Assembly (NCBI RefSeq): GCF_034702125.1
Contig: NC_085878.1
Span: forward strand, 22,425,002 to 22,489,001
Direction: 5' to 3'
From: Engraulis encrasicolus
Taxonomy: Eukaryota > Chordata > Actinopteri > Clupeiformes > Engraulidae
DNA length: 64,000 nt
Shown: piece after piece, positions 39,808 through 52,833 of the stretch
Position numbering within the stretch: the first letter of the stretch is position 1
Layout of the letters: each line of letters begins with the position of its first letter
Notes under the pieces: model-generated
The model's input: the letters and a program-made list of their open reading frames with translations, nothing else
Told to the model about the DNA's origin: nothing
Databases searched by the model: none
Translations under genes and position numbers: made by a program

Positions 39808-40417
39808 TGATCTCTCAGAATTCCGTGCTCGTGGACACGGATGTTTGGGACACAAGATCTGTGCTCCTGGACACAGATTTTGCCAAAATTCCATGCTGCT
39901 GGACACGGAATTGTTTTCCGTGATAGACACACGGAAGTGCTCTCTCTATACTCCCACAGCTCTATGTTTCCAATGTCTTGTGTTTTCTCAGGATTATTTC
40001 AAATATTTTTTCTCAAAAAACACTTCTTACTGACAGGTTAGGGTTAGGGATTGTTTTGGTCTGGGCATAGCTAGTATTATTTTATTCATTATATGAATTT
40101 GATAGTTTATCAACCAATTGGAAAAGGTATTTCTCAAAAATATGTCTTTAATGACAGGTTAAGGTTAGGGAATGTTTTGGTCAGGGCACAACTTAAATTT
40201 CTATTGAATTATTTTGTTTAGGATTAGCATTTGGTATGTATTTTCTAATGATAGAGTTAACACAGTGCTGTGGGAATATAGAAAGCACTTCTGTGTGTTC
40301 ATCATGGGAAAAAAAATCTGTGTCCAGGACCACGGAATTTTGGCAAAATCCGTGTCCAGGAGCACGGATTTCGTGTCCCAAACATCCGTGTCCAGGAGTA
40401 CGGAATTCTGGAGATCA
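39808..40417. mobile_element. fold-back element with about 155-bp inverted arms
   Basis: The left arm (39808-about 39965) and right arm (about 40262-40417) are reverse complements with moderate divergence. Each arm contains repeats of CCGTGCTCCTGGACACGGA, itself partly palindromic. The spacer holds two copies of a roughly 60-bp unit with GACAGGTTAGGGTTAGGG. No coding capacity. The outer ends read TGATCTC; no clear target duplication was found. Confidence 0.8.
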
Positions 40418-40508
40418 GGCTGAGTACACGCACAGAGATCTAATAAGGTTACCCTGTTTAACTTGGATTTCTACAGTACGGCACTCCTTTCATACAGTCT
40501 GCTTAAAA

Positions 40509-40551
<43 letters not shown>

Positions 40552-40554
<3 letters not shown>

Positions 40555-40593
40555 TGCCCTCCATTATTATTGGCACCCCTGGTTGAGATGTGT
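40552..40593 (+). repeat. left terminal inverted repeat of the Tc1-like element
   Basis: Begins CAGTGCCCTCC and pairs with the right terminus over about 42 bp; the only difference is T/A at position 14. Confidence 0.93.
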
Positions 40594-40770
40594 TTTTTAG
40601 CTTCCAATTATTATTATTTTTCTCTAAATAATATGGGACCTTAATGGAAAAAAAGAGAAAAATCCAACCTTCAATACAAGTGCATTTATTCAGTGGGGAA
40701 AAAATCCCACATAAAGAAATAATTATTTGACATCAAATAATGTGTGTCACAATTATTAGCACCCCTGTTG

Positions 40771-41817
<1,047 letters not shown>

Positions 41818-42127
41818 TCACGTCATAGTTATACCCCAGGGAAACAGGAAGTGATGAATTACTAATTAAATGTTCCTACATACTCTGGTAAACTTTGTAA
41901 ACTACTGTAGAAATGACAGAAATGCTTCAATTATATTTATTTCCTGGGAATTGTAAAGGGTGCCAATAATTGTGGAACAGGTGATTTAATGAAAAATAAT
42001 TATTTTTTAGTCAGGGATTTTTTTTATTTTCCTACAATTCATTTGAGTTGAAGGCTACATTTTTCTAAAATTTTCAGTGTGACAGTATTCTTCTGCAATA
42101 AACACTGAATTTATTTTAAGGCTTTTA

Positions 42128-42169
42128 ACACATCTCAACCAGGGGTGCCAATAATTATGGAGGGCACTG
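42128..42169 (-). repeat. right terminal inverted repeat of the Tc1-like element
   Basis: Reverse complement of the left end, ending GGAGGGCACTG next to the TA target duplication. Confidence 0.93.
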
Positions 42170-42171
42170 TA

Positions 42172-43425
42172 TATATATATATATATATATACATATACAC
42201 ACACACACAGTATATTGCTGTGGCTGTGACATTGAGTTGTTCGCTATGTTCTACAGTCTGACATGCAAAATACAAAGTAATAGAAAACAAAATAATTTTA
42301 AAAAGTCTACTTTCTGTCAAAACCATGAACATTAATATACTTTAGTCCTGGTTGTAAGAATTGTATCGGACTAAGTCATACTGTAGAAGCAATTCAGGGG
42401 AGTTACTTTTGTAGCTTAAATTATGGATCTTTCAAAACTTACAGACTCTTATCTGTAACTTATCCACATGTATCCACTTATCCTTTGACTGTTCAAGTAC
42501 AACTTCAACCACTTTCCAAATAGGAAAGTGTCCCTCACACATGTTCTAATACACCCTGCCTCCTGAAGCTTAACCCAATACTAATACGGATCATAAAGTA
42601 GCACCTCAGATGACCTCAGATCAACCGTCCCGCTTTTGGCATTTGACACTGTTTGTAGGCAAGGAGCAGTCAAGTCAGTCACCCAAAGCAGCCTTGTGCC
42701 CTGGTCTCCCCCCTCACTCAGGCTAAATAGGGGAAGGGAGTGCGCTGTAAATCCAAAGACTCTGTATGGCTGAACACATGCACAGGTGTAGTGATAGCAC
42801 TTTATAACAATCATGCCCTTATACATGCTACAACTGTCTCTGACATGCAATGCTTGTCAGTTTAAAGTGGAGTTTGTGCCCAAAGTAAGACATACAACAA
42901 TAGGCAGCTTTGCACAATATCAAATCCAAATGCTAGTGACATATTTATATTGCACTGACATTTCAGTGCCAATTTTGGCTGTTTATGTAAACTGGCTGAC
43001 GATCAGGTAGGCCTATCGGCTTCTAAAGGAAAGAAATACTGTCGTTAGAGCACACGTTGTGCTATGAAGGAGAATAGCACATTGGGGAGTAAAATGTGGA
43101 CAATTTAAAGAGCAATTTCAACATGCAGTTGCATTGCTCACGCTACCCTTGACGTGTCAGTGCAAGACAATATGGCTTTTTCTCCATTCTTTCCGAGATT
43201 CTGGCCATTCTTATGGGGGCGGGTTTCTTTATTTTTGCCATGTTGCTATGTTGTTAAGTGTCTGCTAATGTTGCATAACCTTTGGGAAGACATTTGGAGA
43301 ATGTAAAGGCAGATAATAAAGGAAATCATGTGCCCATTAGAATGGATTAGAATCGCCAGGCTCTTAGAAAGGGCTGAACAAAAAATTGCCACATTGACGC
43401 GTACTGTCAAGTGTAGCATAGATAG
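42172..43425. other. non-coding stretch, no gene seen
   Basis: Begins with the rest of the (TA)n and a short CA tract; otherwise unremarkable. Confidence 0.55.
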
Positions 43426-43570
43426 ATAAATAGATAGATAGATTATTTATTTGTCCTTTCGGAAAATTGTTCAGTGCCATTGTCAGTGCATCTGATACAA
43501 TTACAAAGACATTACAATAAACAAGAACACTAGACAAACACCCCCCCCCCTCCCTCTATAGGACAAAAAG
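43426..43570 (-). mobile_element. LINE 3' end, short fragment
   Basis: On the minus strand it ends CGAAAGGACAAATAAATAAT followed by (CTAT)n, the usual 3' end of CR1/L2-like fish LINEs. A run of about 10 C lies at 43542-43551. Confidence 0.55.
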
Positions 43571-44307
43571 ACAGGTTGACAAAAAACCCAACATGCCATC
43601 TACTGCATGTTGAAATTGGACTGATACCTCCTTTAATGTGATCAAATGGTAAAATCTGTAATATATTACATTCATGTATTTGTTTCCATGTGCATATCCA
43701 ACTTTTCTTTGTCCTCGTTGTTGGCTAAAATATATAAATAATAGGACTAGTCTACATATACTGTATAGTTAGATGAAGTAGCCTGGTCTTACCTAGCCTG
43801 ATTATCATGACTTTCAAATCTCTTCGAGACTTGGTATGACCAAGAGCATAACAACTAACGTTCTCAAAGGGCATGGTTGACCCACCTCTCTTGGTTTGCT
43901 ACTGGTCCAGAGCCTGAGCCAAAGTTTAAACCAAACAGTTTCTTAGTCCCAATAGAACATCTGCTTAAACCACTTCACTGCCTTGAACACACCTCTACCC
44001 AGGACTGTTGGAGATGCTCAAAGTTGATTAGTTCCCGACAAAGTGGGTGGAGTCCCCCTGCCCGGGGGACCTCAGATTGTACAAGAACAAGCTCTTTTCC
44101 TCAGCAAATATAGCAGAGCCGAAGGTGTTGCGTCACTGCAAGGGCGGAGCCTGGGTAGGTCTTACCATACCCTTGAAGTAATTTCATACTACAGAGGGTG
44201 TGGAGCTGAAAAGCTGAGCACCGATTTCAGACACCTGATGAAGACCTTGCAGGTCAATCCCTTGTGCCAGTTTTCTCTTAATAAATCACAGAAAGATAGC
44301 TTCTGCG

Positions 44308-44489
44308 GGCCCCTCTGTGACTCAAATGGTAGGGTACTGCACGGTCACGCTGGAGACCCAGGTTCGATTCCGGCCCGTGGTCATTTCCCAAACCTCCCCT
44401 ATCTCTTTCTCTCACTCACTTGCTGTCACCATCTCAAACTGTCCTATCAAATAAAGGTATAAAAATGAACCTTTAAAAAAAAAAAAAAA
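44308..44489 (+). mobile_element. tRNA-derived SINE (family A) with poly(A) tail
   Basis: Head GGGCCCCTCTGTGACTCAAA, B box GGTTCGATTCC, a CTATCTCTTTCTCTCACTCA body, AACTGTCCTATCAAATAAAG, then a run of about 16 A. Better preserved than the copy at 10179. Confidence 0.85.
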
Positions 44490-47400
44490 GACATATTGTG
44501 CCGTGTGTGGATATGTCTTCTTTTTTTCGAATATATTCTTTTATGTCCTGCACATGCAACAATTGTTTTTTGAGGATGTGCACGCACCTCACACTTTTTC
44601 TTCCCCCTCCCTCTTCCCTTTCCTGCTCACTAAATTGCGAGGTTGGCTGGAAACCTATAAAGAAAGCCTTGCCCAAGAATATCACGCCCAGGCAGAACAT
44701 GTAGGAAGCTTACAAATGTTGAGGCTAGGTTAGGTGTGAAGACTGACATTTTTAATACAGGTTCAGGGGATAATAATACTTGTATTGAAATTATTTTATT
44801 TAAATTAGGAATACTTCCAAAATAAATATCTTACTTATTTGGCGTCCCTCATCCATCATAAACAGTTCAAAGATTTGTAGTCTAAGTATCTGTCCTGCCA
44901 CCCCACTTTCTGGCAAGAAATGAAAAATTATGCTGCTAAATATATCAACAGGTGTATGAACATTATGCTGAGTTTTACATATACAGCAGGCCTACTTCAT
45001 TATATTTAAAAAATGTGGTTCAGCCCTTTTGGTCAAAAGGTCCAACTAGCTAATGCAGTGATAACCTGCAAGACTTTTCCCCTTTCCTTTTCACTTCAAC
45101 AGTACTTTGAGAGTAAAGGAGTGTGAATGGAACCAAGGGAAGACGGGCCAGGCTATCTGATAAGCACAGGTCAGTGAACTTGGCATGAAAGGGGGCAGCC
45201 AGAAGGCAATGCACAAACACAGGAAAGACCAAGGGATTTCAAACAAATGCAGTAGGCAGCAGAGGGATTGAAGAAATGATTGCAGATAGAGAAAAAGGCA
45301 ATGGCCAAAAACCCACTCTGCTGGAGCAAAAAAAAGATGAGAAAAGCCAAAAATGAAATGGATTGGATTATATTGGAAATGTTTTTGGGGGCAGTGGAGA
45401 AAAAAAACTCTAACAATACGCAATTTGTTGTATGAGTTCATGAGGAAAGACCAGAGTCACCGACAAAGGCAGAAAGCTGAAGACAAATGGAGACACAGTC
45501 AATATTTTGGAGGCCAATTTAGTGTTGGCGGGAGTAGTAGGAGGTATTGAGCTTGCTTTACAGCATGACCTGAAAACAGTGAAACCCAAGCTTTAAAAAA
45601 CATCACACACTTAAATGAGACAGGAGTAACTTCACCCAGGACCTGTACTGTATGGGGTTGTACTTTATACAATAAACGGTTCAGCATTATTGCATCCATG
45701 CCCATGTTTACATGCGCCAAATATTTTGGTTCTAAGCAATCAGATCAACATGTGCAGATTACAGGGGGTTTGGGTCAGGAAGAAATCACTAAATGCCACT
45801 ATTTGAGGCGGTAAATATTCATGTGTCAGCATGTGGCAGGCTTGGCTTTGTATTAAGGTGAAAGGTGTTTTGCTTTCCCCACGCTGCCACACTATCTCAA
45901 ACGCACAACCAGATGAATCACGGGGCACGCTGTCACACCACCAACCGTGCATCTCCCTGCACTAGACAGACTCTAGCTCGAGCAGAATAATCAAAGATTT
46001 TCCGGGCCACTGTACTACCATGGGTGCAGCAAAGCAGCCACAGAAATATGAGGCAGCACCTGAGAAAAGTCTACTAGTATATTTGGCCAAAAATGTTGTC
46101 ATCCTCTGGGGCTCTGGTGGCGGAAAAGATCCTAGATGATGGCGGTAGAATAAGATAACGCTCTCAAGTCATATCTACTGATAAAACAGTCACACTTTAT
46201 TTCCCGCCTGCCTCCCTATATTGCTCTTGTATCTATGAGAGTCGACTTTAGGTAGAAAATATATTTTAAAGAGCTATAGTAAGTAATATAGTACGATTAA
46301 ACTAAGCTACCCTCAAGCTGCTATCATGAAGACTCCCACAGAAAGGTAATGGAAGTGCTTAATTCTTTAACTTTACGAGATGAAAAAAAGCAAATCGATG
46401 ACTTCTCAAAATGGTGGCATAATTCTTTAGCCAATCTAAAGAAGATTATATTTTATCTTTTATTTGTCTGCTGCCTCACTGTGCCGGTGAATGATGGAAA
46501 CTGTAGTAGCAATCAGATAAGATGGATTAGTCTACACTTGCAGTTAATAGGTCGATGGTGGAACATTTTCACACACAAAAATAAAATACAAGCTGTCACA
46601 TAATCGCAATGATATGCCCTATGTAAGGTTCTAGAGTAGGACAGTGTATTGTACGGACATTGCAATCCACAACATTGTTATAGCTATAATGGTACACTAT
46701 TGGTTAAGTATGTCAGCCAGCATTATGATTAGTAAAGCACACTACATTCTTCGGAGTCTGTGGAGTTAAACTAACTTATCTTTGAGCATATCTTGCTACA
46801 AACCTCCACAGCTCCAACTAAGCTTATCGCTTATGTCTACACTCGCCTCCAAAAGAGTTGTCGCCTATCCATCTGTTTGGAATAACAGCTAATAACCTGA
46901 CTTTCATTTAATCACTTGGCTTCAGAAGTCACTCATATGAAAGCTACAACCCTCCCGAATGAAAATGTATGTACAAAAATAAATTTCATGCACCAACGAA
47001 AGATTGACCCTTTATTGAACACAGACAGGGCAGATTTTCAGTGAATGGGCAGCAAGAATTCTGGAAGTAAGCTTAAACTACTAAAAATATGAGATTACCT
47101 GTAGCCCATTACATAATGCAAGCCATAGCCTACCTCCAGGAGCACAATGTAAGGTGCTGTTTCCTCGTAGCAGGATATTGTATGTGGGTATTTTTTCCTC
47201 CTGTTTAGGTGGAAACGCAACATGGGGATAAAATTAAAAACTCCATTGTAACATGTGCATTTTAGCAGGATTTTGATATGTGGGTTTTAAAAATCTGCTT
47301 ACATGTAAATGGAAGGCCAAAACCAATGTAACCAGGAGAAAGAATATCCACATTTAAAAATATCTTGCTACGTGGAAACTGGAAACAGCTCCTAATAGTC

Positions 47401-48477
47401 ATTGAAAAGTTAAGTACCATAGTATTACTATGACATAACACTGGGCCTTTAGTAATGCACTACGACTTGGTCATTGCCATACACCGCAAATTTATAATGG
47501 GTTTAAGTTGGACAGACTCTCTCATATTTCCATGCATACATCCTGTTTATACCTTGTAAATGAATATCTTATATTGGGCCTGTTTGTTACAATCATCAAT
47601 GTTCACTTTAAATGTAGGCTGTGGCACGACTGTAAAAGCATAACCAGTGGAGTGGACTCCAGGCTAATGTACCGTAAATGGCAGCATGTGCGCTACACAT
47701 GACTGGTGCTTCAGCCGTTACCATCAACCAAGCTGGCTGCAGCCTAAGGAGATTATCTAGCTTGTAAACATGTTTCTTGGATTTACTGTAGCTCCTTGGA
47801 TATGGTAACAGAAAGCTGGGCGTGGTGTATGTGCTACACAATACCTCAATGGCAACTTACGGATGGGACGCTCATGGAATACTCTTGCTGGAAATGTATT
47901 ATTTTTGCACAAGAGGCACCTTTGCATTGCAAATTCCAGCCCATGACCAATGACACCAGGAGCAAGTGTGCAGGGTTCATGCTTACCATGAAATGGACCC
48001 AGATTGAGGTAAGAATTTCTGTTTATATCTTTATCAATGTGCCCTGATGATATTTGCCTCAGTTGTTGTGAAAGACTGAATAACATTAATAGAACTGTTG
48101 GTTTTCTGTCAGGGAACTTGTATCCTTTCCGTGTGTTGTTATGGCCCTGTGCTATTCTTAATCATGTGGATTGTCACGTAAATCCTATTTTTAACACTGC
48201 CTGGGTTTTAGCCACGGTCCAGTGAATCAGTCTTCAAGAACCAGAAAATATACCATCACATTTTATACCAAACCAACATGTGTAGGGTTGGTTAATAGAG
48301 CACAATGGTACACCAGGTGTAGGGCCTGCACCACACTTACCAATTAATAAATTGAGGGGGGGAAATGAGGGGAAAACTTATTTAACTATTCAGACTAAAT
48401 TGTACAGATTCTATCTACATGTACCAGTATGTGGTTATGGATTTTATGTTCCAGTGTCATGTAGGATACTGTATGCC
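44490..48477. other. non-coding stretch, no gene seen
   Basis: Holds partial repeats at 47027-47100 and 47395-47500. No exon recognised. Confidence 0.55.
47027..47100 (+). repeat. partial copy of the 18936-19296 element
   Basis: TGAATGGGCAGCAAGAATTC and TGGAAGTAAG..CTAAAAATAT follow the right half of that element. Confidence 0.6.
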
Positions 48478-48915
48478 TACTCACCAATCTTGCCCTCTTT
48501 GCTGCAAATAGTTTCTTCATTTGGCGCACGCCGACTCCCTACAAAACAGACGCAACAACACGTGTGTAGCATAGTAACAAGTGTGTGCGCTACCATTGTA
48601 AAATTGAAGAGAAGTGTGGAGTTGAACAACTGTAAGATACTCACCAATCGTGCTCTACGAGTACTTGCAACATGCTATGAACCATGAGCCAAAGCCCTGT
48701 CAAACAACACGTGTGTAACGTAACAGGTAGCGTATTCTGTGGATGTAGGCTACCAACGCTGTAAAATGGAGGGGAAATGTGTTAGTGAACACTTTCTAGG
48801 CCTACTAGTACTCACCCATCTTGCGTTCTTTGCTACAATATTTCTTTTATGTAGCCATGATTAGCCCAACTCCCCATCAAAACACGCAACCACGTGTAAG
48901 GTGACAGGTGTAGAA
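48478..48915. repeat. diverged tandem repeat, three units of about 160-170 bp
   Basis: Units start at TACTCACC near 48478, 48638 and 48809. Each contains CAA(A)CACG..CACGTGT and GTAAAAT.GA(A/G)G blocks; the third is truncated. On the minus strand each unit carries a GGTGAGTA donor-like site. Confidence 0.7.
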
Positions 48916-49599
48916 AATGTTCAAATCGTTTTAAAGTGTTTATCTTAAATGTAGATATCCTACAGTTGAAGTGATAAGAAAAGCGAAAACGAACTCCTGA
49001 GGAAATTTTTTTTTCAGCAGAGTTGAGTGACTTGTCAAAAAAAATAACATAGCCTTACCAGATATCTTTAATTTCTTCCCCAACTTAACGTTTTGTTAGT
49101 GTAGAATGATCACAATTAAACATTACCTTTCCTGTGATGATCTGCTTGCACCTTTCATTTGTAGCCTAAGTGGTCTAGTCTACACGTGCAACTCCTGCCA
49201 TGCATGGTATACACTTTCACAATGACGAGCACTTTTTTCACAGTATGTAGACGTAACTGTTCAGCTACTATCAGACTGACTGTACTAGATTAAAAAGTAC
49301 TGAAGTCCTTAAAATTAAGGTGGGAAATGTTTAAGAAGGTTCTCACCTAGTTCTAGGCCTAGGTTACAGTAGGCTCCTAAACGCAGTCGGTCAGGTCAGT
49401 GGGTGCACACATAGCCTTTCTACCTACAGGTATACTCTATAAACCCTCTCTGGTGCAAATAGAAAGGGGTTTAGAGAAATTATCGCTTAATTGCCCAAAT
49501 GTCCAAAGATTGTATGGGTTTTGTATTGTGTCGTTTTTTTTATTCATTTATTTATTTATTTTTACTTGACAATTAAATTCATATGTTTTCATCAATGGT

Positions 49600-49799
49600 G
49601 ATCAATTAGATTATATTAGCTTAGATAACTTTATTAGTTCTCCACTCATACAAATCATATTAAAAATGTAAAACACTCACAACTTACAAGCGTTTCACAC
49701 TGGACATTTAGACAATACCAAAAAGTTGTCCATCCTATTGAAGAGACATGGAGTCACATAGTGGCAAGGATTTTTTTAAATAAAAAATGGTGGTAGATT

Positions 49800-49895
<96 letters not shown>

Positions 49896-50060
49896 TATAT
49901 ATATACAATGAGATAAATATGTTATAAATTAGAGATGTGGTAAAACAAAACATGATGAAAGAAAAAGAAAATGTTCTATCGCCGTCTATGTCTAGAGGCT
50001 ATAGTTTATTTCTCTAATGGCAGAGGGGACAAAGCTCCCTCTAAAACATTTTCTTCAGTT
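49600..50060 (-). mobile_element. LINE 3' end, copy 2, interrupted by a CA tract
   Basis: Matches copy 1 in order: the coding remnant GGGAGCTTTGTCCCCTCTGC, the CATGATGAAAG region, then GAAGAGACATGGAGTCACAT and GACATTTAGACAATACCAAA, ending AATAAAGTTATCTAAGC. A (CA)n array at 49801-49893 lies inside the 3' UTR; copy 1 lacks it. Confidence 0.8.
49801..49893. repeat. (AC)n microsatellite inside a LINE 3' end
   Basis: About 46 units followed by ATATATATA; interrupts LINE copy 2. Confidence 0.98.
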
Positions 50061-51553
50061 ATTCAGTTAAATGGCTGTTTGGGGGTTTTAATAAGTACAG
50101 TGATTGAAGGATTCCTTGGTTCAACAAACACATCCCCCATGTAAGCCTAAGACCATGGGCCCCCTGTTTGTTTGTTTCTACCCAAGTGTGCACAATGTTT
50201 AAAGGCAGCCCCCCTACAAAAGTGTTCCCTCTGTCTGGTCTCCCACCCTTTGCCTTGCCAGCATTGCCTTCGGCTTGTTTGGCTTTTTCAGTAGCCGAGG
50301 AGGAGGTAATCCTTTGTGTTGCTCGCAGCCAGCCCTAAGCACCTTTGTTTGACTGGCCATCTCTCTTGGCAAAGGGCGACTCCACAGGATTACTTGACTC
50401 TAATCCTATCCGAAGTGTGTGTGAAAAACCCAGAGCAGGTGACGGCGGTACACAGCATTGCCATTGTGGCTCAGACAGCACAATGCTTCCCAGGGTGATG
50501 CAGTGAAGATCTCATTCACTAGGTGCTGATGATGCACGCAAGTGTCGTGACAGCGGCTTCTGCATCGGCTATAGTGTTAGAGGGACAGGGTTAGGTAGGT
50601 TAAATTGGCTATGTACGCCGGACAATGTGCTGCGTCATGCTGGAATAGACTAGTCCACAACTACTCCACGGTCAGTTAAGTCAATTTGCATTGGCTGTGT
50701 CATGAAGTGAAAGCAAAGCAATGAGTGACAACAACACAAACATGACAGAAAAGCAGTAGGCCTACCCAATTTCCCTTTCAGGACAGGATACTTGTCTTTG
50801 AAACACTGGCTGAAACATTTTAATGAAAAGGATAACAATAATATATAATAATAATAATATATCATCAAAACATTGTCATACAGTCTTCGTTTGTGCACAT
50901 CCATATCTTGTTAACTTGGACAGCCAAAGAAGCCTGTAGGCCTACTAAAACGTGTCTGATTTAGATATTATTTCAGGGGATTACTGACAGCGAAGGATTT
51001 TTTCTCTTTTTGTGATTTGAAATAATATAATCCTGTGACTGACTCATCAGTCACTCTTGAGGATTTGCATATCTTATATCGTTCCTCAGTCGTATCCATC
51101 ACCCATCACTGGCTGTGTTTGTTTTGACAGATCCTGCAGCGAGCGCAGATACTGGAAAGGACCCTCTGCTGACAAATAAGATAATCATGAGCAGAAGTAC
51201 GTTGAGGAAAACAACACCGGCTCAAATGCCACCGCCGCTCTAATGTGCACAGTCCCCCGGGCCATGAGACCTGTCACCAAACAACAGACAAATGGATTTG
51301 GCTGTCGTCTCTTAAGTGAAATTCAAAGCATGACCTGGCCTCTGCGGACTGAGATGGACAGTATGTCTTTAAACAACCCTGTCGACCGGAGGACAATGCA
51401 TCGTCCATAAACAACCGTGACAGCACCTGCAGAGAACCCATTAACCCCTGCTGTGTGTGTGTGTGTGTACGTACTGTACATCCATGGAGCGGCTGCCATA
51501 ACTGGACATCTGCTGCAACACTTATTGTTTTTGTTTGGTGGTGGTGGAATTGG
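50061..51553. other. upstream region of tmem138
   Basis: Largely repeat-free. It should hold the tmem138 promoter and any 5' non-coding exon, but I cannot place a TATA box or a first exon. A short GT run lies at 51452-51469. Confidence 0.45.
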
Positions 51554-51705
51554 TGGAGGTGGTGGTGGCGGTGGTGGGTGGAAGGGACGTCTCGGAGACA
51601 CATTTCCCCGAGTCTTTCTCACTGTGCTGGAGGTGGTGGTGGTGGTGGTGAGTGGAAGGGGGGTCTTGCTGAAACATATCCCCCCAGTCGGTCTCATCAC
51701 ACGGT
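51554..51705 (+). repeat. tandem duplication next to the tmem138 start
   Basis: Two units (51554-51627 and 51628-51705) begin TGGAGGTGGTGGTGG and share GTGGAAGGG, then CTTGCTGAAACATATCCCC or its counterpart, then GTCTCATCAC or CTTTCTCAC. The second ends 13 bp before the ATG. Confidence 0.75.
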
Positions 51706-51718
51706 GCAAAATCTGAAG

Positions 51719-51846
51719 ATGCTTGAGACCAGCAATTACTCGCTGGTGCTGCTGATCCAGCTGACACTGCTGACCTTTGACCTCTTCGTCAACTCCTTCA
51801 GTGAGCTCCTGAGGACCTCTCCTGTAATCCAGCTTGTGCTGTTCAT
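51719..51846 (+). CDS. tmem138: tmem138 coding exon 1
   Basis: Encodes residues 1-42 and two bases of codon 43. The donor is GTAAGT at 51847. The in-frame TAA just after it is intronic, which is why the open frame seems to stop here. It contains the first membrane segment and the family signature [11 protein letters not shown]. Confidence 0.95.
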
Positions 51847-52761
51847 GTAAGTACCTGAAGTGAGGTCAGGGTCGCTGACTGGCTGGTGGTTGGAGCTACT
51901 ACGTACCACGTTGTTGTGTGTAATATTCTCATGAACATGTGCTGAACTACTGCTATCCCACACACACCCCACACACCCGTCCCTCCTCTCAGCCCATTCT
52001 CAGGTGGACATGCTGTGTTTCCTGAATGATGCAAGTGAAGTGCATTTGTTTGTCTTGTTTCGCATATTTATATTTAGCGTAGCCGGAAATTACTTTCCAG
52101 GCTTGCGTTATGACTTGTCCAATATTGTAACCGTTATCTACATATTCAATATTCACAGTTGTTTTTTTGTTTTCAGTTTGTCTGCGCGTCTGCCTGTCTG
52201 TCTACCTGCCTTTCTGCCTGTCTGCCCCTCTGCCCATTACTGTGATAGAGCAGTTAGAGGCAGTTTAAATTAATCAGATATGAGCCAGGTAGGCTGTGTT
52301 TTTTAAATGACTAGAGAAGGGAGAAGTGGGTGAAGTGTAATATGGGATGGAGGAGAGTGAAGAGAGCTGGAAGCAAGGATGCCAGGACGACGCACCCAAA
52401 GAGCAGCAGCGAGAGTATATTGAAATGTGAAGTGGTGGAATATTGCAGGTGCAGTCTTGTGTGTTGAGTCAGGGTGTCTAGGCGGTGGGGCTCAAAACAG
52501 CTAGCAGTGAGTGAGCAATTTATTAGCCAGTCTGCAGTAAAGAAATAGGTCAAGAACGTTCGGGAATAAATCACACCAAGATAGAGAGGCATATGCATAC
52601 TGTGTTATGTACACTTAGTCCTTGAAGCCTGATGCCCAAATGACAGTGATTGAAGCTTCAACTTCAAAGCCTAACAACTTTCATGAAGTATACATGGCAT
52701 GGCACATTAGAGAAAATGAAGTATGGAGTTTGCTGGGCTGTTATTTGTGTCTACACACACA

Positions 52762-52833
<72 letters not shown>

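Noticed and set aside
40036..40050. Telomere-like TTAGGGTTAGGG
   Set aside because: Only two units, part of the duplicated spacer of the fold-back element; its sister unit reads TTAAGGTTAGGG.
46349..46603. 84-residue frame with a hydrophobic middle
   Set aside because: No family resemblance and no splice or regulatory context.
51455..51850. A 131-residue open frame over tmem138 exon 1
   Set aside because: The N-terminal 88 residues are translated GGT repeats. The family N-terminus begins at the internal ATG at 51719, and the frame's end is intronic.
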